Shown here piece by piece: positions 30,994 through 41,283 of a DNA stretch of 64,000 bases. The stretch lies in assembly GCA_001599755.1 (NCBI GenBank), contig BCHX01000003.1, positions 2,515,289-2,579,288 on the forward strand, written 5' to 3'. Position 1 is the first letter of the stretch; every line of letters begins with the position of its first letter. Source of the DNA: Gliomastix tumulicola (taxonomy: Eukaryota; Ascomycota; Sordariomycetes; Hypocreales; Bionectriaceae). The notes beneath the pieces were generated by a model. That model was not told where the DNA came from. It ran no database searches and was given only the letters and a program-made list of their open reading frames with translations. The translations under genes were made by a program, and so were the position numbers.

Positions 30994-33400
30994 TTAGACA
31001 GCGGTGTCATACTTCTCGTTGTGAGTCGCAATGGCTCTGCCGCTAGGGTCGGTCTGCTTGGACCAAGTGGGCGTCCAGCGCAGAACCGTCGAGGCGCAAC
31101 GAGGAGGGAAGTGCTCGTCGAACATCAGGCGGTACCAGTATCTGCGTGCCCGTTAGTCTCGAAATCCACGGGCTGCTAGCATCTCGGTCCTCAACTTACG
31201 CCTCCTTGGTATCGGGGATGTCGTTGCCCCATTCCGGCTTGGGGTTCTTCATCATCTCGTCCGTGACATGCAGCTCGGCGTTGTCCTTGAGCGCATCGAT
31301 CCAGCCGTAGCCCACACCGTCAGAGAACTGCTCCTTCTGTCTCCAGAGGATGGACTCAGGGAGATAGGGCGTGTTATCCGGCTCGTCGGTGGTGTCGAAA
31401 GCCTTGCGCAGGATGTACTTCTCGAGGCGGTCCTTCGTGATCATCTTCTCAGTGGGATCAAAGCCCATAGCCTCCTCGAGGAACTAATTGAGAGTGTCCA
31501 TTGTTAGCATCAGTTCAAACAACCACGGGAACTCATTTCAACTCACCTCCTTGTCCAGGAAGGGGACTCGAGCCTCGAGACCCCAGGCCGAGGTAGACTT
31601 GTTGGCACGAAGGCAGTCGGCATAGTGCAGGTTCTTCACACGGCGGACAGTCTCGTCGTGGAACGCCTCCCTGTCCGGAGCAGCGTGGAAGTACAGGTAT
31701 CCACCGAAGATCTCGTCACTGCCCTCGCCAGAGAGCACCATCTTGATACCCATGGCCTTGATCTTGCGCGAGAGAAGGTACATCGGCGTCGAGGCACGGA
31801 TGGTGGTCACGTCATACGACTCGAGGTGGTAGATGACATCGGACAGCGCGTTGAGGCCGTCCTCGATGGTGAAGGTCATGACGTGGTGCTTGGTGCCGAG
31901 GAACTTGGCGACCTTGAGCGCAGCCTCGTTGTCGGGGGAGCCGGGGAGGCCGATCGAGAAGCTGTTGAGCTTGGGGAAGTACGTCGCCGTTGACAGGTTA
32001 TCGTCGTCGTCGATACCCACGAGGCCCTCGCCAAGGTCCTCGTTGGCGCCCTCCGTAGTGCCGGCAGCGCTCTGGGCCTCCTTCTGCAGCCTCAAAATCT
32101 CCCTCTGCGCGATCGAAGCGACCAAGCTGGAGTCGAGGCCACCAGACAGGAGGACACCGAAAGGGACCTCGGCCATAAGTCGTTTCCTAACAGACTTCTC
32201 GAGCGCGTGGCGGATGGCCAGGCGGTCCACGGGGGCAGACGGCACGTTGGTAGGATCCCACCACTTGGGGTCATAGTAGCGGGTAGTCTTGCCAGTCTTC
32301 GAGTCAAAGACGTGACCAGGCGGGAAGGCCACAATCTTGTCGCAGACGGGGTAAAGGCACTTCAGCTCCGAGGCGAAGTACACGGCATCGGGCTCCTTCC
32401 ACGACCAGCCCTGGTAGAAGGTCGTAATACCGATGGGATCGCGGGCGGCGATGGTGCGGTCCTGCTTCTTGTCGTAGAGGACAAACGAGAACATGCCGTC
32501 GAGGTGCTTCGGGGCATCGATGTCGTGCTCCATGTACTGCAAGTCTTTGTCAGCCGCGATAACATCAAGGCAGGAGGTTGCCGCGCGCAGCACATACCAG
32601 AGGAATTATAACTTCGCAGTCGGAATGCGTCTTGAAGTGGTATGTGTTCTTCAGGTGCTTTCGGATCAGGCGGTGGTTGTAGATCTCGCCGTTGACGGCC
32701 AAGATGATGCTGTCATCGGCGTTGGTCAGGGGCTGAGCACCGGACTCTGCGACACCGTGGTTGTCAGTCACCAAATCGTAGAGCAGTAGATAGGGCTGTT
32801 GTTTCCGGAACGACAGAAGGGCTGCACTCACCAACACCGACGATACTGAGACGCTCATGGCAGAGGACTGTGGCAATGATGTTAGGAGACCGGGAGGACC
32901 AATTTGGGCGTCAATTGACTCACTGGTCTGGTTGGAGACGAAGTTTCCGCCTGCGAAGGATGTCAGCTCTTGTTCAAGTTTGCCCGGCAGTCCTGATTTT
33001 TTTTTTCTCTCTTGATTTCCTGGCGCTTTGGAGGCGAGATCGGTACTTACTCCAGTCAGGGCCGCGATGTCGCACTCTGGGTGGTGCTGCAGTCAGTAAA
33101 AGGCCACCACAGTGTACCGTTGCAGGACAACATACTGCTTCGCGAGCTTCAGCGCTGTCGGCTTGAATTTTTGGACGTCGGGATGACTAGGGACAGGTCA
33201 GTACCAATTGAAGCGAAGCCATTGGCGGCGCGTGCCGTCCTCAGCGTCGTCTTTTCTCTCTCGTGCGTCTCGTGCCATCAGGCCGGGCCAACGAGGGGCA
33301 CATTTCTGCCCCTCCATCTCCAAATTTCGGAGCATGTGGTAGGCAAGTACCACCACGCACGGAATGTGACTTACCGGTGACAAGCAAAGATTCCACACAT
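30994..33400 (-). CDS. asn2: Asparagine synthetase (glutamine-hydrolysing)
   Basis: Nine exons: 33400-33375, 33186-33136, 33076-33051, 32950-32924, 32867-32832, 32746-32598, 32536-31547, 31483-31200, 31141-30994; 578 residues. It converts aspartate, glutamine and ATP to asparagine in the cytosol. The N-terminal glutaminase domain begins MCGIFACHR, with Cys2 as nucleophile, then VRHRGPDWS and AVNGEIYNH. The synthetase domain has the pyrophosphate loop LLSGGLDSS (about residues 234-242), LSGEGSDEIFGGY and GLEARVPFLDKE. Five tiny 5' exons (26-51 nt) are fixed by exact phase and conserved sequence. Gcn4/cpc-1-like sites upstream fit cross-pathway control. Confidence 0.95.
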
Positions 33401-34202
33401 GGCGGCGGTTCGACCGTTGCCTCAAAAACGAGCAATTACTTCTGTAGGGTCCAAAAAAAAAATTAGTTGAAGGATGGTGGGAGAAGATGGGAAACCTGAT
33501 GGTAGAGGTTCTGGTGGGCTAGGCTTTGGGGGTTCAGCGAGAGATAACCAAATCCGGTGGACAAATTTTTGATAGGCGAGCTTCCGCCAATGAGACCACG
33601 GGGATATAAATATATAGAGTAACAGAGACAGCACTATCGCCTCGCTCTGATTAGGCTCCGGAGCGGTTCCCGTCGAGTCAGAGGTGTGGTGCCGAAATTC
33701 GCATTGGCAAATAGAGGCCACAACTACCAGTGAATCAGCTCCACCTGCTCGCGCGCTCGACTCATCCACGCCGACTTCGGCTTTCTGGGGGACGATTTGC
33801 TCTTGAACCACCACGACTGCGTGAAATGCGACAACTAACACCTGAGCAGGGCTTGAGACTGCCAAGAAATGGATGGCCGGATCCTCCTGCTCCTGGAACT
33901 GGTTCCCTTTCACGGTATTAATACCCAAACGCGCAATAGGGCCGGCTGCACTGGATGAAGACAGCTTTGAATTTCATAATCCCAGACGCCTCGGCCGTTG
34001 ACGCATTCGCTCGAGGTATCACCTAGTTAATTGCTTGTAGTATCAAACATGTCGCTGTAGATCGCGAAATCCGATTCCCAACGCCAATAGAAAAAAGGGA
34101 AAAAAAAAAGTCTCCAATCCTCGTTTTATAATCCATTCCTCGTCAGATCATGACGGCCATTTTCCAGACATGTATGGCGCGGTTCTGTCTTGGTCTTCCG
34201 GT
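33401..34202. promoter_or_regulatory. Upstream region of asparagine synthetase
   Basis: Contains GAGTCA at 33675-33680 and GACTCA at 33759-33764, cores of the Gcn4/cpc-1 site (TGACTC/TGAGTC), 275-365 bp upstream of the start codon. A TATA-like stretch (TATAAATATATAG) lies at 33605-33617. No gene seen in the rest, which is the 3' flank of UBC9. Confidence 0.45.
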
Positions 34203-34874
34203 CTAGGGCGCGGGGTTCTCCCGGACGACACGCTTGATGCGCCGCTCGTACTCTATCTTGTCTCGCTTGAAGAGGTTGTAGGCCTCGGCCTGCGCGGGCG
34301 ACTCGGGGTTGGGATCGTTCAGCAGATCCTGGATGCCGAGCAGGATCTGCTTGACGGTGATGGCGGGCTTCCAAGCCTCATCTTCGTTGAGGATGGACAG
34401 GCATACGGTGCCGGACGGGTAGACGTTGGGGTGGAACAGGGGAGGAACGAATTTGCCTATATCGTACTCGCATCAGTGTCTGCTGCAGTGCGGCCGACTC
34501 GAGGGCGCAGTCGCTGATAGTACTCACACTTTGGTGGCTTCGTAGGATACTCTGCAAAGCTTATCGTCAGCATCGAACGGGAGGAGATAGTTATCGTGGG
34601 AGCCGTTCGGGAAGGAAACGTACCGTCGGGAAAGGCCATCGTGAGCTTGAAAAGGCCGCCCTCCCAGATAGTCTTCTCCTTGCCAGGAATGCCGCACTCC
34701 CAGTTCTTGAGGTCGAGAACGCCTTCCTTGGTTCGCGCAGGCTTCGCGTAGAACGCGAAGGGGTGGTCGCGGCGCCATTGCTTGCTGGAGGGGCATTAGC
34801 GCTCTGAAATGTACACGGCGCATAGGGCGCAGCACTCACCGCTCCTCCTGGAGTCGGTTCTGACATAAAGCCAT
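34203..34874 (-). CDS. UBC9: SUMO-conjugating enzyme E2 Ubc9
   Basis: Four exons: 34874-34840, 34784-34624, 34551-34528, 34456-34203; 157 residues, as in Ubc9 of other species. It takes SUMO from the E1 Aos1/Uba2 and passes it to lysines in target proteins, mainly in the nucleus. The N-terminus MALCQNRLQEERKQWRRDHP has the basic helix specific to Ubc9; HPNVYPSGTVCLSIL contains the HPN motif and active-site Cys92, and NEDEAWKPAITVKQIL the characteristic Ubc9 insertion. The third exon is only 24 nt. The UBC fold is complete and no key residue is missing. Confidence 0.95.
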
Positions 34875-35669
34875 GGTCGAGGTGGGGGGGATGCGGTCGG
34901 TGTTTGGTGATTGGAGGTTGGTGGTGAAGCTGGTCGGAATAGGTCGATCAGGCGGACGAAAAGCGAGGCGGGAAATTATTTACGGGGTCGAGAAACCGTG
35001 CGAAAAAGACGTCTGGCACCCTGTGTGTAGCGAGTGGCAGGTGAGATGCAGGTGGAAGAAGTGCAAAGCGGAGGGCGACAACGAACAGGCAGCAAGGTGA
35101 CGGGCCTCGTGAATTTGAGGTGGAAGTGAGGCGAACCAAGACACCCGCGAGTAAGGCAGTGGCGCCACAGCACACCCCTGCAATGAAAATCAGTGGGATG
35201 GACCGCTGGAAATGCAGGGAAGCTCCAGGTTAGGTGCAGGCTGGGTACGTGGGGTAAAAACGCACCTTGGTAAGGTAAACAGCCGCCAAGCCCGATTGAG
35301 TGCGCACTCCTCGGCTGCCATCTCACACAGCCGGCCTCGAAATCTCTCCTCCACGAGGTACCGTCCTATCCCATTTTGTGTGACTCCGGCATTGTGTTTA
35401 CCTCATTGCTCAGGCTGCCCGAGCACGAGGTCCAACTAAGAGGCAAACCTTCCCAAGGACACGAGGCTTGAGCTACGTTATCTGTCTCCAAATCACAGCT
35501 CCACCCCGCCTTGTGCTGCCGTATCGTCGCGCCACATCTTCGGCTGTGCAACGCAGGAAGCACACTACGAGCTTGGAGCTTTCATCCAGTTCTTTTTTGG
35601 ATACCTTGTGTATATTGGGATGAGACTTGGCTTTGGACCGCATCACACAACGAATCCCAACTGTGTGCC
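34875..35669. promoter_or_regulatory. Divergent promoter region of UBC9 and PEX19
   Basis: 795 bp between outward-facing start codons. No gene or defined element recognised. Confidence 0.5.
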
Positions 35670-36864
35670 ATGAGCCAACCGCAAGGGGCCGGAAAGGAGT
35701 CGGTTGCTGGGGAGGAGCATGTGAAAACGGCTCCGGTGAGCGCCGCGGCAGACACGACCAAGTCGAGTGAGCCAGAGATTCAGGACGTGCCGGACCCGGA
35801 TGAGGATGATCTGGATGATCTGGACGGTATGTATCAATGGACTGAATCTGGATCAAAACCGCAGCGTGCACATTGCTCACATATACTCTAGACTTGCTGG
35901 ATGACTTCTCGGCTGTAAAGGTTGAGGCCCAGAAGCCGGCTCCGGCGGCGCCCAAAGCTGCGCCAGATGCGAGCCCTGACACAGCAAACAAGGGAGCGGG
36001 CGTGGCAGATCAGAAAGCCAGCGTAGAGGAGGACTTCTCGGAAGAGGACTTCGCCAAACAGCTGCAGGCCGGCATGGCAGACTTACTAGGCGAGCTGGAT
36101 AAGTCGGTGAGTAGCATTGGCCCCTGAGAACTCCCGCATATTGACTAACATGATTCTTTTTAGCCCGATATGCAAGCTCAGTTTGAGGACATGTTTAAGC
36201 AAATGGCCGGCGCAGCAGGGGCACCAGACGGTACCAACCCGGCCAGCGGTTCAGTGGCTGAAGATGCCTCCAAGTCAGCAGCCGCCGGCGAGGCATCCTT
36301 CCAGGAAACGATCCGTCGCACCATGGAGCGGATGCAAACCTCAGGAGACCAGGCTACAGCTGCTGCGGCCTCAGGCAGCGAGGAGGACTTCATGTCAGAG
36401 CTTCTCAAGCAGCTCTCGTCCGGTGATCTAGGCGGCGAGGGCGGCGAGGAGGACTTTTCCAAGATGCTCATGGGCATGATGGATCAGCTCACTAACAAGG
36501 AGATTCTATATGAGCCCATGAAGGAGCTCAGCGATAGGTTCCCCGAGTGGCTGGAGAAGAACAAGGCATCCACGCCCGCCGAGGATCTCAAGCGATATGA
36601 GGAACAGAGGAGACTGGCATCCGAGATTGTCGCCAAGTTCGAGGAGGGCACATACTCTGACTCTAATTCTACGGATAGAGAGTACATTGTCGACAGGATG
36701 CAAAAGGTGAGTTTGCCCCCTTCAACCCGACGGCATCAGATACTGACTCCGTTCGCTACAACCAGATGCAAGCTGAGGGTTCACCACCATCAGATTTAGT
36801 CGGAGATATGCCGTCAGCACACGATGCTTTCAATTTGCCAGACGAACAATGTAACCCTCAATAA
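35670..36864 (+). CDS. PEX19: Peroxisomal biogenesis factor Pex19
   Basis: Four exons: 35670-35826, 35892-36106, 36164-36706, 36766-36864; 337 residues. Pex19 is the cytosolic chaperone and receptor that binds peroxisomal membrane proteins and docks on Pex3. The N-terminus is acidic and disordered (DVPDPDEDDLDDLDDLLDDF, the Pex3-binding-type region); the helical C-terminal domain includes EPMKELSDRFPEWLEKNK and DLKRYEEQRRLASEIVAKFE. The protein ends in CNPQ, a CaaX farnesylation motif known to matter for Pex19. The last exon (33 codons) carries it. Introns have standard GTATGT, GTGAGT donors. Confidence 0.95.
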
Positions 36865-37068
36865 ATGAGCTTCCCAGTAGTAGATGATATTCACACCATA
36901 CTCTATCGTAAATTCGACATGGACAATAAACAAGCCTCAGTCCATAGGTATCACAAAACCAGTACAACCGTCCGAAACGCCGAAGACCATAGTTTAACAG
37001 AACGCCACCCCGGATGACTCCTCATCCATCAAGCCTAACCAGTAATATGAACACATGGAGTGACCGTC

Positions 37069-37859
37069 CTACATCGACATAGCGCTATCCTCGTCGACAG
37101 AATTCGAAGGAGGGTTGAAGTCCGACTGCCGCGTCTGGGTCGTCGTCTCCTCTGCGATGAGCTCTGCGAACAAGTCGTCGTAGTCATCATCCGATAACGT
37201 CGGGGACGGAACTCGAGGGTGCTCCGTTGCTGAGGGCAGTTGCTGGTCTTGGTAAGACGCAAACATGGCCTCGAGGTCCTCGTCGTCGTCTGGCGGGCTG
37301 TCCACCATCTGGTCGTCGTCCTGGGGTTCTCGCAACCTTTCATGTTGGTAGGCCATTGCGTCCTCGATGTCGGACTCCGTAAAGGTAGGCGCATCAAACG
37401 TCAATTGACCCACGCTCGTCAGCAGGCTCTGCTTGAGGAACTGAGTACTCGGGGTTAGTCTTGGTCGATTCATGGCTCAGACTCTCTCTGTGATCTTACC
37501 TGTCCCTCAATATCTCGTCTTTTCCATGCCTTGTCTTCCTGCTTCTGGCGCACGTTCTGCAAGAACTCCTGTCGCCTCTTCTCTTGGGTCTCCTCCCGGC
37601 GGCGAACCACGGGGTTTGGACGCGGCTGACGCGCTGCATATTTGAATTTGGGAGGCTTGATGGGTGACGACTGTATCTGCCGTTGTGATAGAGTGTTGCC
37701 ATCGATCTGTGACAGCGGGGAAGACGCGCGGAGAGGTGAAGAGGAGAGTGGCGACGAGATGGCTGGTCGATGGTCCCAGGGCGCGGGGCCCATGGAACTC
37801 TGAGCGAAGGACAGCATTCTGGAGGACGGCGAGCTCTCTCGACGTTCGTCTGATGACAT
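37069..37859 (-). CDS. Conserved-looking uncharacterised acidic/basic protein
   Basis: Two exons, 37859-37500 and 37440-37069; 243 residues. ATG 37859 (MSSDERRESSPS) is preferred; an upstream in-frame ATG at 37889 adds ten hydrophobic residues. The first exon is Ser/Pro-rich with many SP and SSP sites, then a basic helical tract (RRREETQEKRRQEFLQNVRQ) that may bind nucleic acid or form a coiled coil. The second exon is acidic with SDIEDAMAYQHERL and DDDYDDLFAELIAEE. No domain is recognised. Its regular exon structure and place in a housekeeping block argue for a real gene. Probably nuclear. Confidence 0.7.
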
Positions 37860-38321
37860 ACGAAGGCAGAAGAAAGGATAATTGAGCACAAGAGAGGTGT
37901 AGTAGTCAAGTTGGGTGATTCAGAGAATGGACGCCATGATGATAGAGGGAAGCTCATGAACGGGTAACGCGATGGTGGGGACAAGTCAATTAACGCGCCG
38001 GCGCGACTCGACTTCACGTGACTCGGCAACTGCAAAATAATAAATGACGCTACCAATGTTGTCTGTCGAAAATCGGGACTTTACAGTGGAGAGAGAGTGG
38101 TGCCGTTCCCAGCCGATAATCACCAGATCGCTGCTAGGCCGAGATAGAAATCTGATATCTTTGACAGCTTCTTAACAGAATTACACGACGCCCTCGCTTG
38201 CATGACTCTCTGCGCACGTCCGGGTGCCAATCTCCTCCGTCCGACCCTATTACTCCGTATAATGCCTATGACATATTAGCATCCCCTTCCTAACGACGCC
38301 AAGGAAGGCACGGGCGTCCAG
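37860..38321. promoter_or_regulatory. Divergent promoter region
   Basis: Between the uncharacterised gene (minus) and the ABC1-family gene (plus). Contains a perfect E-box palindrome TCACGTGA at 38014-38021 beside GC-rich AACGCGCCGGCGCG (37992-38005), possible bHLH and MCB-like sites. Confidence 0.4.
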
Positions 38322-40242
38322 ATGAACGTCTTCACCCTATACTCCTCCTTTGCGACCCGGACAGCGACTCGATCATGGACCTGCGCCACCTGCCGAAGCC
38401 AATTGGTCCATCCCAAGGTCCCTCGACAGCTTGGGCCCTTGAGAACTTACGCCTCGGGTAGAGGGAACTGGCAGGGGGGCGGCAAGCGAAAGCAGGGCTC
38501 GAGGAGGACGATCCTATATGCCTCCTCGGGGGCCGCCGTCGCGGGCGTGAGCGCTCTTGCTTTTACCGACAATATCAAGAGCGGATATGAATCTGTCGAG
38601 CGCACGGGAAGGGTCGCAGCTGCGCTAGGACTTTGTGTTCAAGAGTGAGCCTCCCGGAGACTCCTTATGCGAGGATGGCGTGCTGATGTTGGCGACACCA
38701 CAGTTACCGAACCACCCTCAACGCAAGAGAAAAGGTGCAAGATGAGGGTGAGAGAGAAGAGATGCTCAAGGCATGCCACAAGCGATGCGCCGATCGAACA
38801 CTCAAGGTCCTCGAAAAGAATGGCGGGATATTCATCAAGCTTGGCCAGCACCTTGTACGTCTCCTCTGATGCAATTTCAAGTTGGCAGAGATTCTAACAA
38901 AGATCTTTAGAGTGCCATGAACTACCTACTACCGAGCGAGTGGACGACGACATTCATACCCCTACAAGACAAATGTCCTGTCTCGCCATTCAACTCCATC
39001 GAGCTGATGTTCCAGAGGGATACGGGCAAGGAGCTATGGGACTACTTCTCCGACTTCTCAGAGGAGCCGATAGGCGCCGCCTCGCTTGCACAGGTGCATC
39101 TTGCGACCATCAAGGAGACGGGTCGCAAGGTCGCCGTCAAGGTGCAGCACCCAGAGCTCGAGACATTCGCACCTCTGGATCTAGCCCTGACGAAGTGGAC
39201 GTTTTCGACGTTGAAGCGGTTCTTCCCCGAATACGACCTCGAATGGCTCTCTTCGGAGATGGAGGTCTCGCTTCCCAAGGAGCTTGACTTTCAGGAGGAG
39301 GCCGAGAACGCACGGTGGATGGCGAGACATTTCGCCCAAATCCCCGAGCTGCCCCTCATCGTACCCGAGGTCCTCTGGGCGAAGAAGCGCATCCTCGTCA
39401 TGGCGTGCGAGTCTGGCCAGCGACCGGACGACCTAAACTACCTGGACAAGAACGGGATTGACCGAGACGAGGTCTCGGCTACGCTCGCTCGCATCTTCAA
39501 CGAGATGATCTTTGGCGACGGCGCGCCGCTCCACTGCGATCCGCACGGCGGCAACATCGCCATCCGGAAGAACAGCTCCCGCCGGGGTCTCGGCGGCGGG
39601 CCCAACTTCGACATCATCCTCTACGACCACGGGCTGTACCGTGACATCCCGCTCCCGCTGCGGCGATCCTACGCCAAGATGTGGCTCGCCATCATCGACG
39701 GCGACATGGACCGGATGAAGAAGTACGCGCACGAGGTCGCAGGCATCGACGACAAGGACTTCCCGCTCTTCGCCTCCGCCATCACGGGCCGCGACTACAG
39801 CATCGTCAGCCAGTCGGGCTCCATCCTCAAGACCCGCACCTCGGACGAGCAGCAGACCATGAGCGGCGCGCTGCAGGAGGGGCTCATCGTCGACCTCGTG
39901 CGGCTGCTCAGCCGCGTGCCGCGTATCATCCTGCTCATCCTCAAGACCAACGACCTCACGCGCAGCCTCGACGAGAACCTGCAGACGAGCCAGGGCCCCA
40001 TCCGGAGCTTCATGATCCTGGCGCGGTACTGCACGCGCACCGTCTTCTACGAGCAGCTCGAGGAGATCCGCAGGCGCGGGTCGCTGCTGTGGCCGCCCAA
40101 CGCGCTGCGGGTCTTCGCCGCGTGGCTGGGCTACCTCAGGGTGGAGGTCAAGCTCGAGAGCTTTGAGCTGCTGCTGGCGGTGAAGAGGATGCTGGGGCTG
40201 AAGAGCGTCAATCTGGGTGCCAGTCCCTTGACGGATACATAG
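38322..40242 (+). CDS. ABC1/ADCK (UbiB) family mitochondrial protein
   Basis: Three exons: 38322-38644, 38704-38854, 38911-40242; 601 residues. The Arg/Ser/Thr-rich start fits a mitochondrial presequence, followed by a transmembrane helix (ILYASSGAAVAGVSALAF). Family motifs: the KxGQ-type extension GGIFIKLGQHLSAMNYLLP, the alanine-rich loop PIGAASLAQVHLA in place of the glycine loop, the Lys strand VAVKVQHPEL, the catalytic region HCDPHGGNIAI and metal site ILYDHGLYRDI. These atypical kinases act in coenzyme Q and lipid homeostasis at the inner membrane. KLGQHLSAMNYLLP places it near the Mcp2/Cqd2/ADCK1 branch rather than Coq8; this placement is inference. Confidence 0.9.
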
Positions 40243-40450
40243 AAATGGGCTTCTTAGAGCGCAATGATAGAAACATAGCGTAATACCGTATATACTACCC
40301 AAAAAGGGGCGTGGCATACACCACTTATAGACAATCCAATATGAACCTATACCGTTACTCTTTTGCCTCCTACTAATCAATTCACCTAAGGAGATTCAGG
40401 ATTTTCCTCCTGAATTGTTACAATTCAGAGGGCCAAGGAGCAAAAAAGAG

Positions 40451-40538
40451 TGGTTTCGCCCGGGCTCGAACCGGGGACCGTCTCGGAGCAAGCGAATGCC
40501 TGTTAGCGAGAAATCATGACCAACTAGACCACGAAACC
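40451..40538 (-). tRNA. tRNA-Val (anticodon AAC) with 14-nt intron
   Basis: Acceptor GGTTTCG pairs with CGAAACC; T arm CCCGG-TTCGAGC-CCGGG; anticodon stem TCTCG with CGAGA. Loop CTAACA-C gives anticodon AAC. The intron GGCATTCGCTTGCT follows position 37. The mature tRNA is 74 nt including discriminator A. Confidence 0.93.
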
Positions 40539-41283
40539 ATGTTTGATGAAAGGAGTAGATTTATTATACACTATGGAGTTAATGCATCCACCAAGGTAGG
40601 GCCTTGACAAACCTGACTGGAGCTTCTCTCCCACTTGGTGAAGACGAAAAGGCTGATTGATAGGTGTGCCGATGGACGTAATACCGGCTTGTATGAGAAT
40701 CCTGTGCGCTTTTGCCTTGTCAATGCAGAGGAAGAGCTCCTCAATATGTGCGGAACAGGCTTGACCATTCGGCTCCTTCGAGTGACTGCCGCAGGTGGCG
40801 CGATAACCACTAATGACACGAAGTGACGAGCCAACTAATAGCGCACGACAACAAGCAAATGGGAGCCCATGAAGTCTTGTTGTGCATGATGAGGAACGAA
40901 GATGGGAAGAACCAAGTTTGAACATACACCATAGAATAAATATGCAAGAAGAAGGGAGAGTTGCAAACCTGCCTAATGATCTACATATGACTAACATTCC
41001 GGACATTAAGACCACCCTGCCTTCGGAAAGTTGTCCTGAGGCTGGTGGTCTATGCACTTTGACCACTGCATCCTTTGTTTGGCTACATGGTTTTAAAGTA
41101 CCTCACTCCTACAGTCACTCCAAAGCTTGACGGAAGCCATGTTGTCATCATAAATTGCATTCGCGCACATCAAAGGTTGCTTGCCCGATCCGATGTCCTA
41201 CCCAACGCCCTGAGACCCTTCCCATCCCATCTCACCTAATCCAAAAACGCCTGTGAAAGAACAAACACCCTTGTCGTGAACAG
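40539..41283. other. Intergenic region
   Basis: 3' flank of MRC1 and 5' flank of the tRNA gene. Open frames lack support; nothing recognised. Confidence 0.5.

Noticed and set aside
39433..40380. Minus-strand frame opposite the ABC1-family gene
   Set aside because: Mirror of a GC3-biased coding exon; no independent support.
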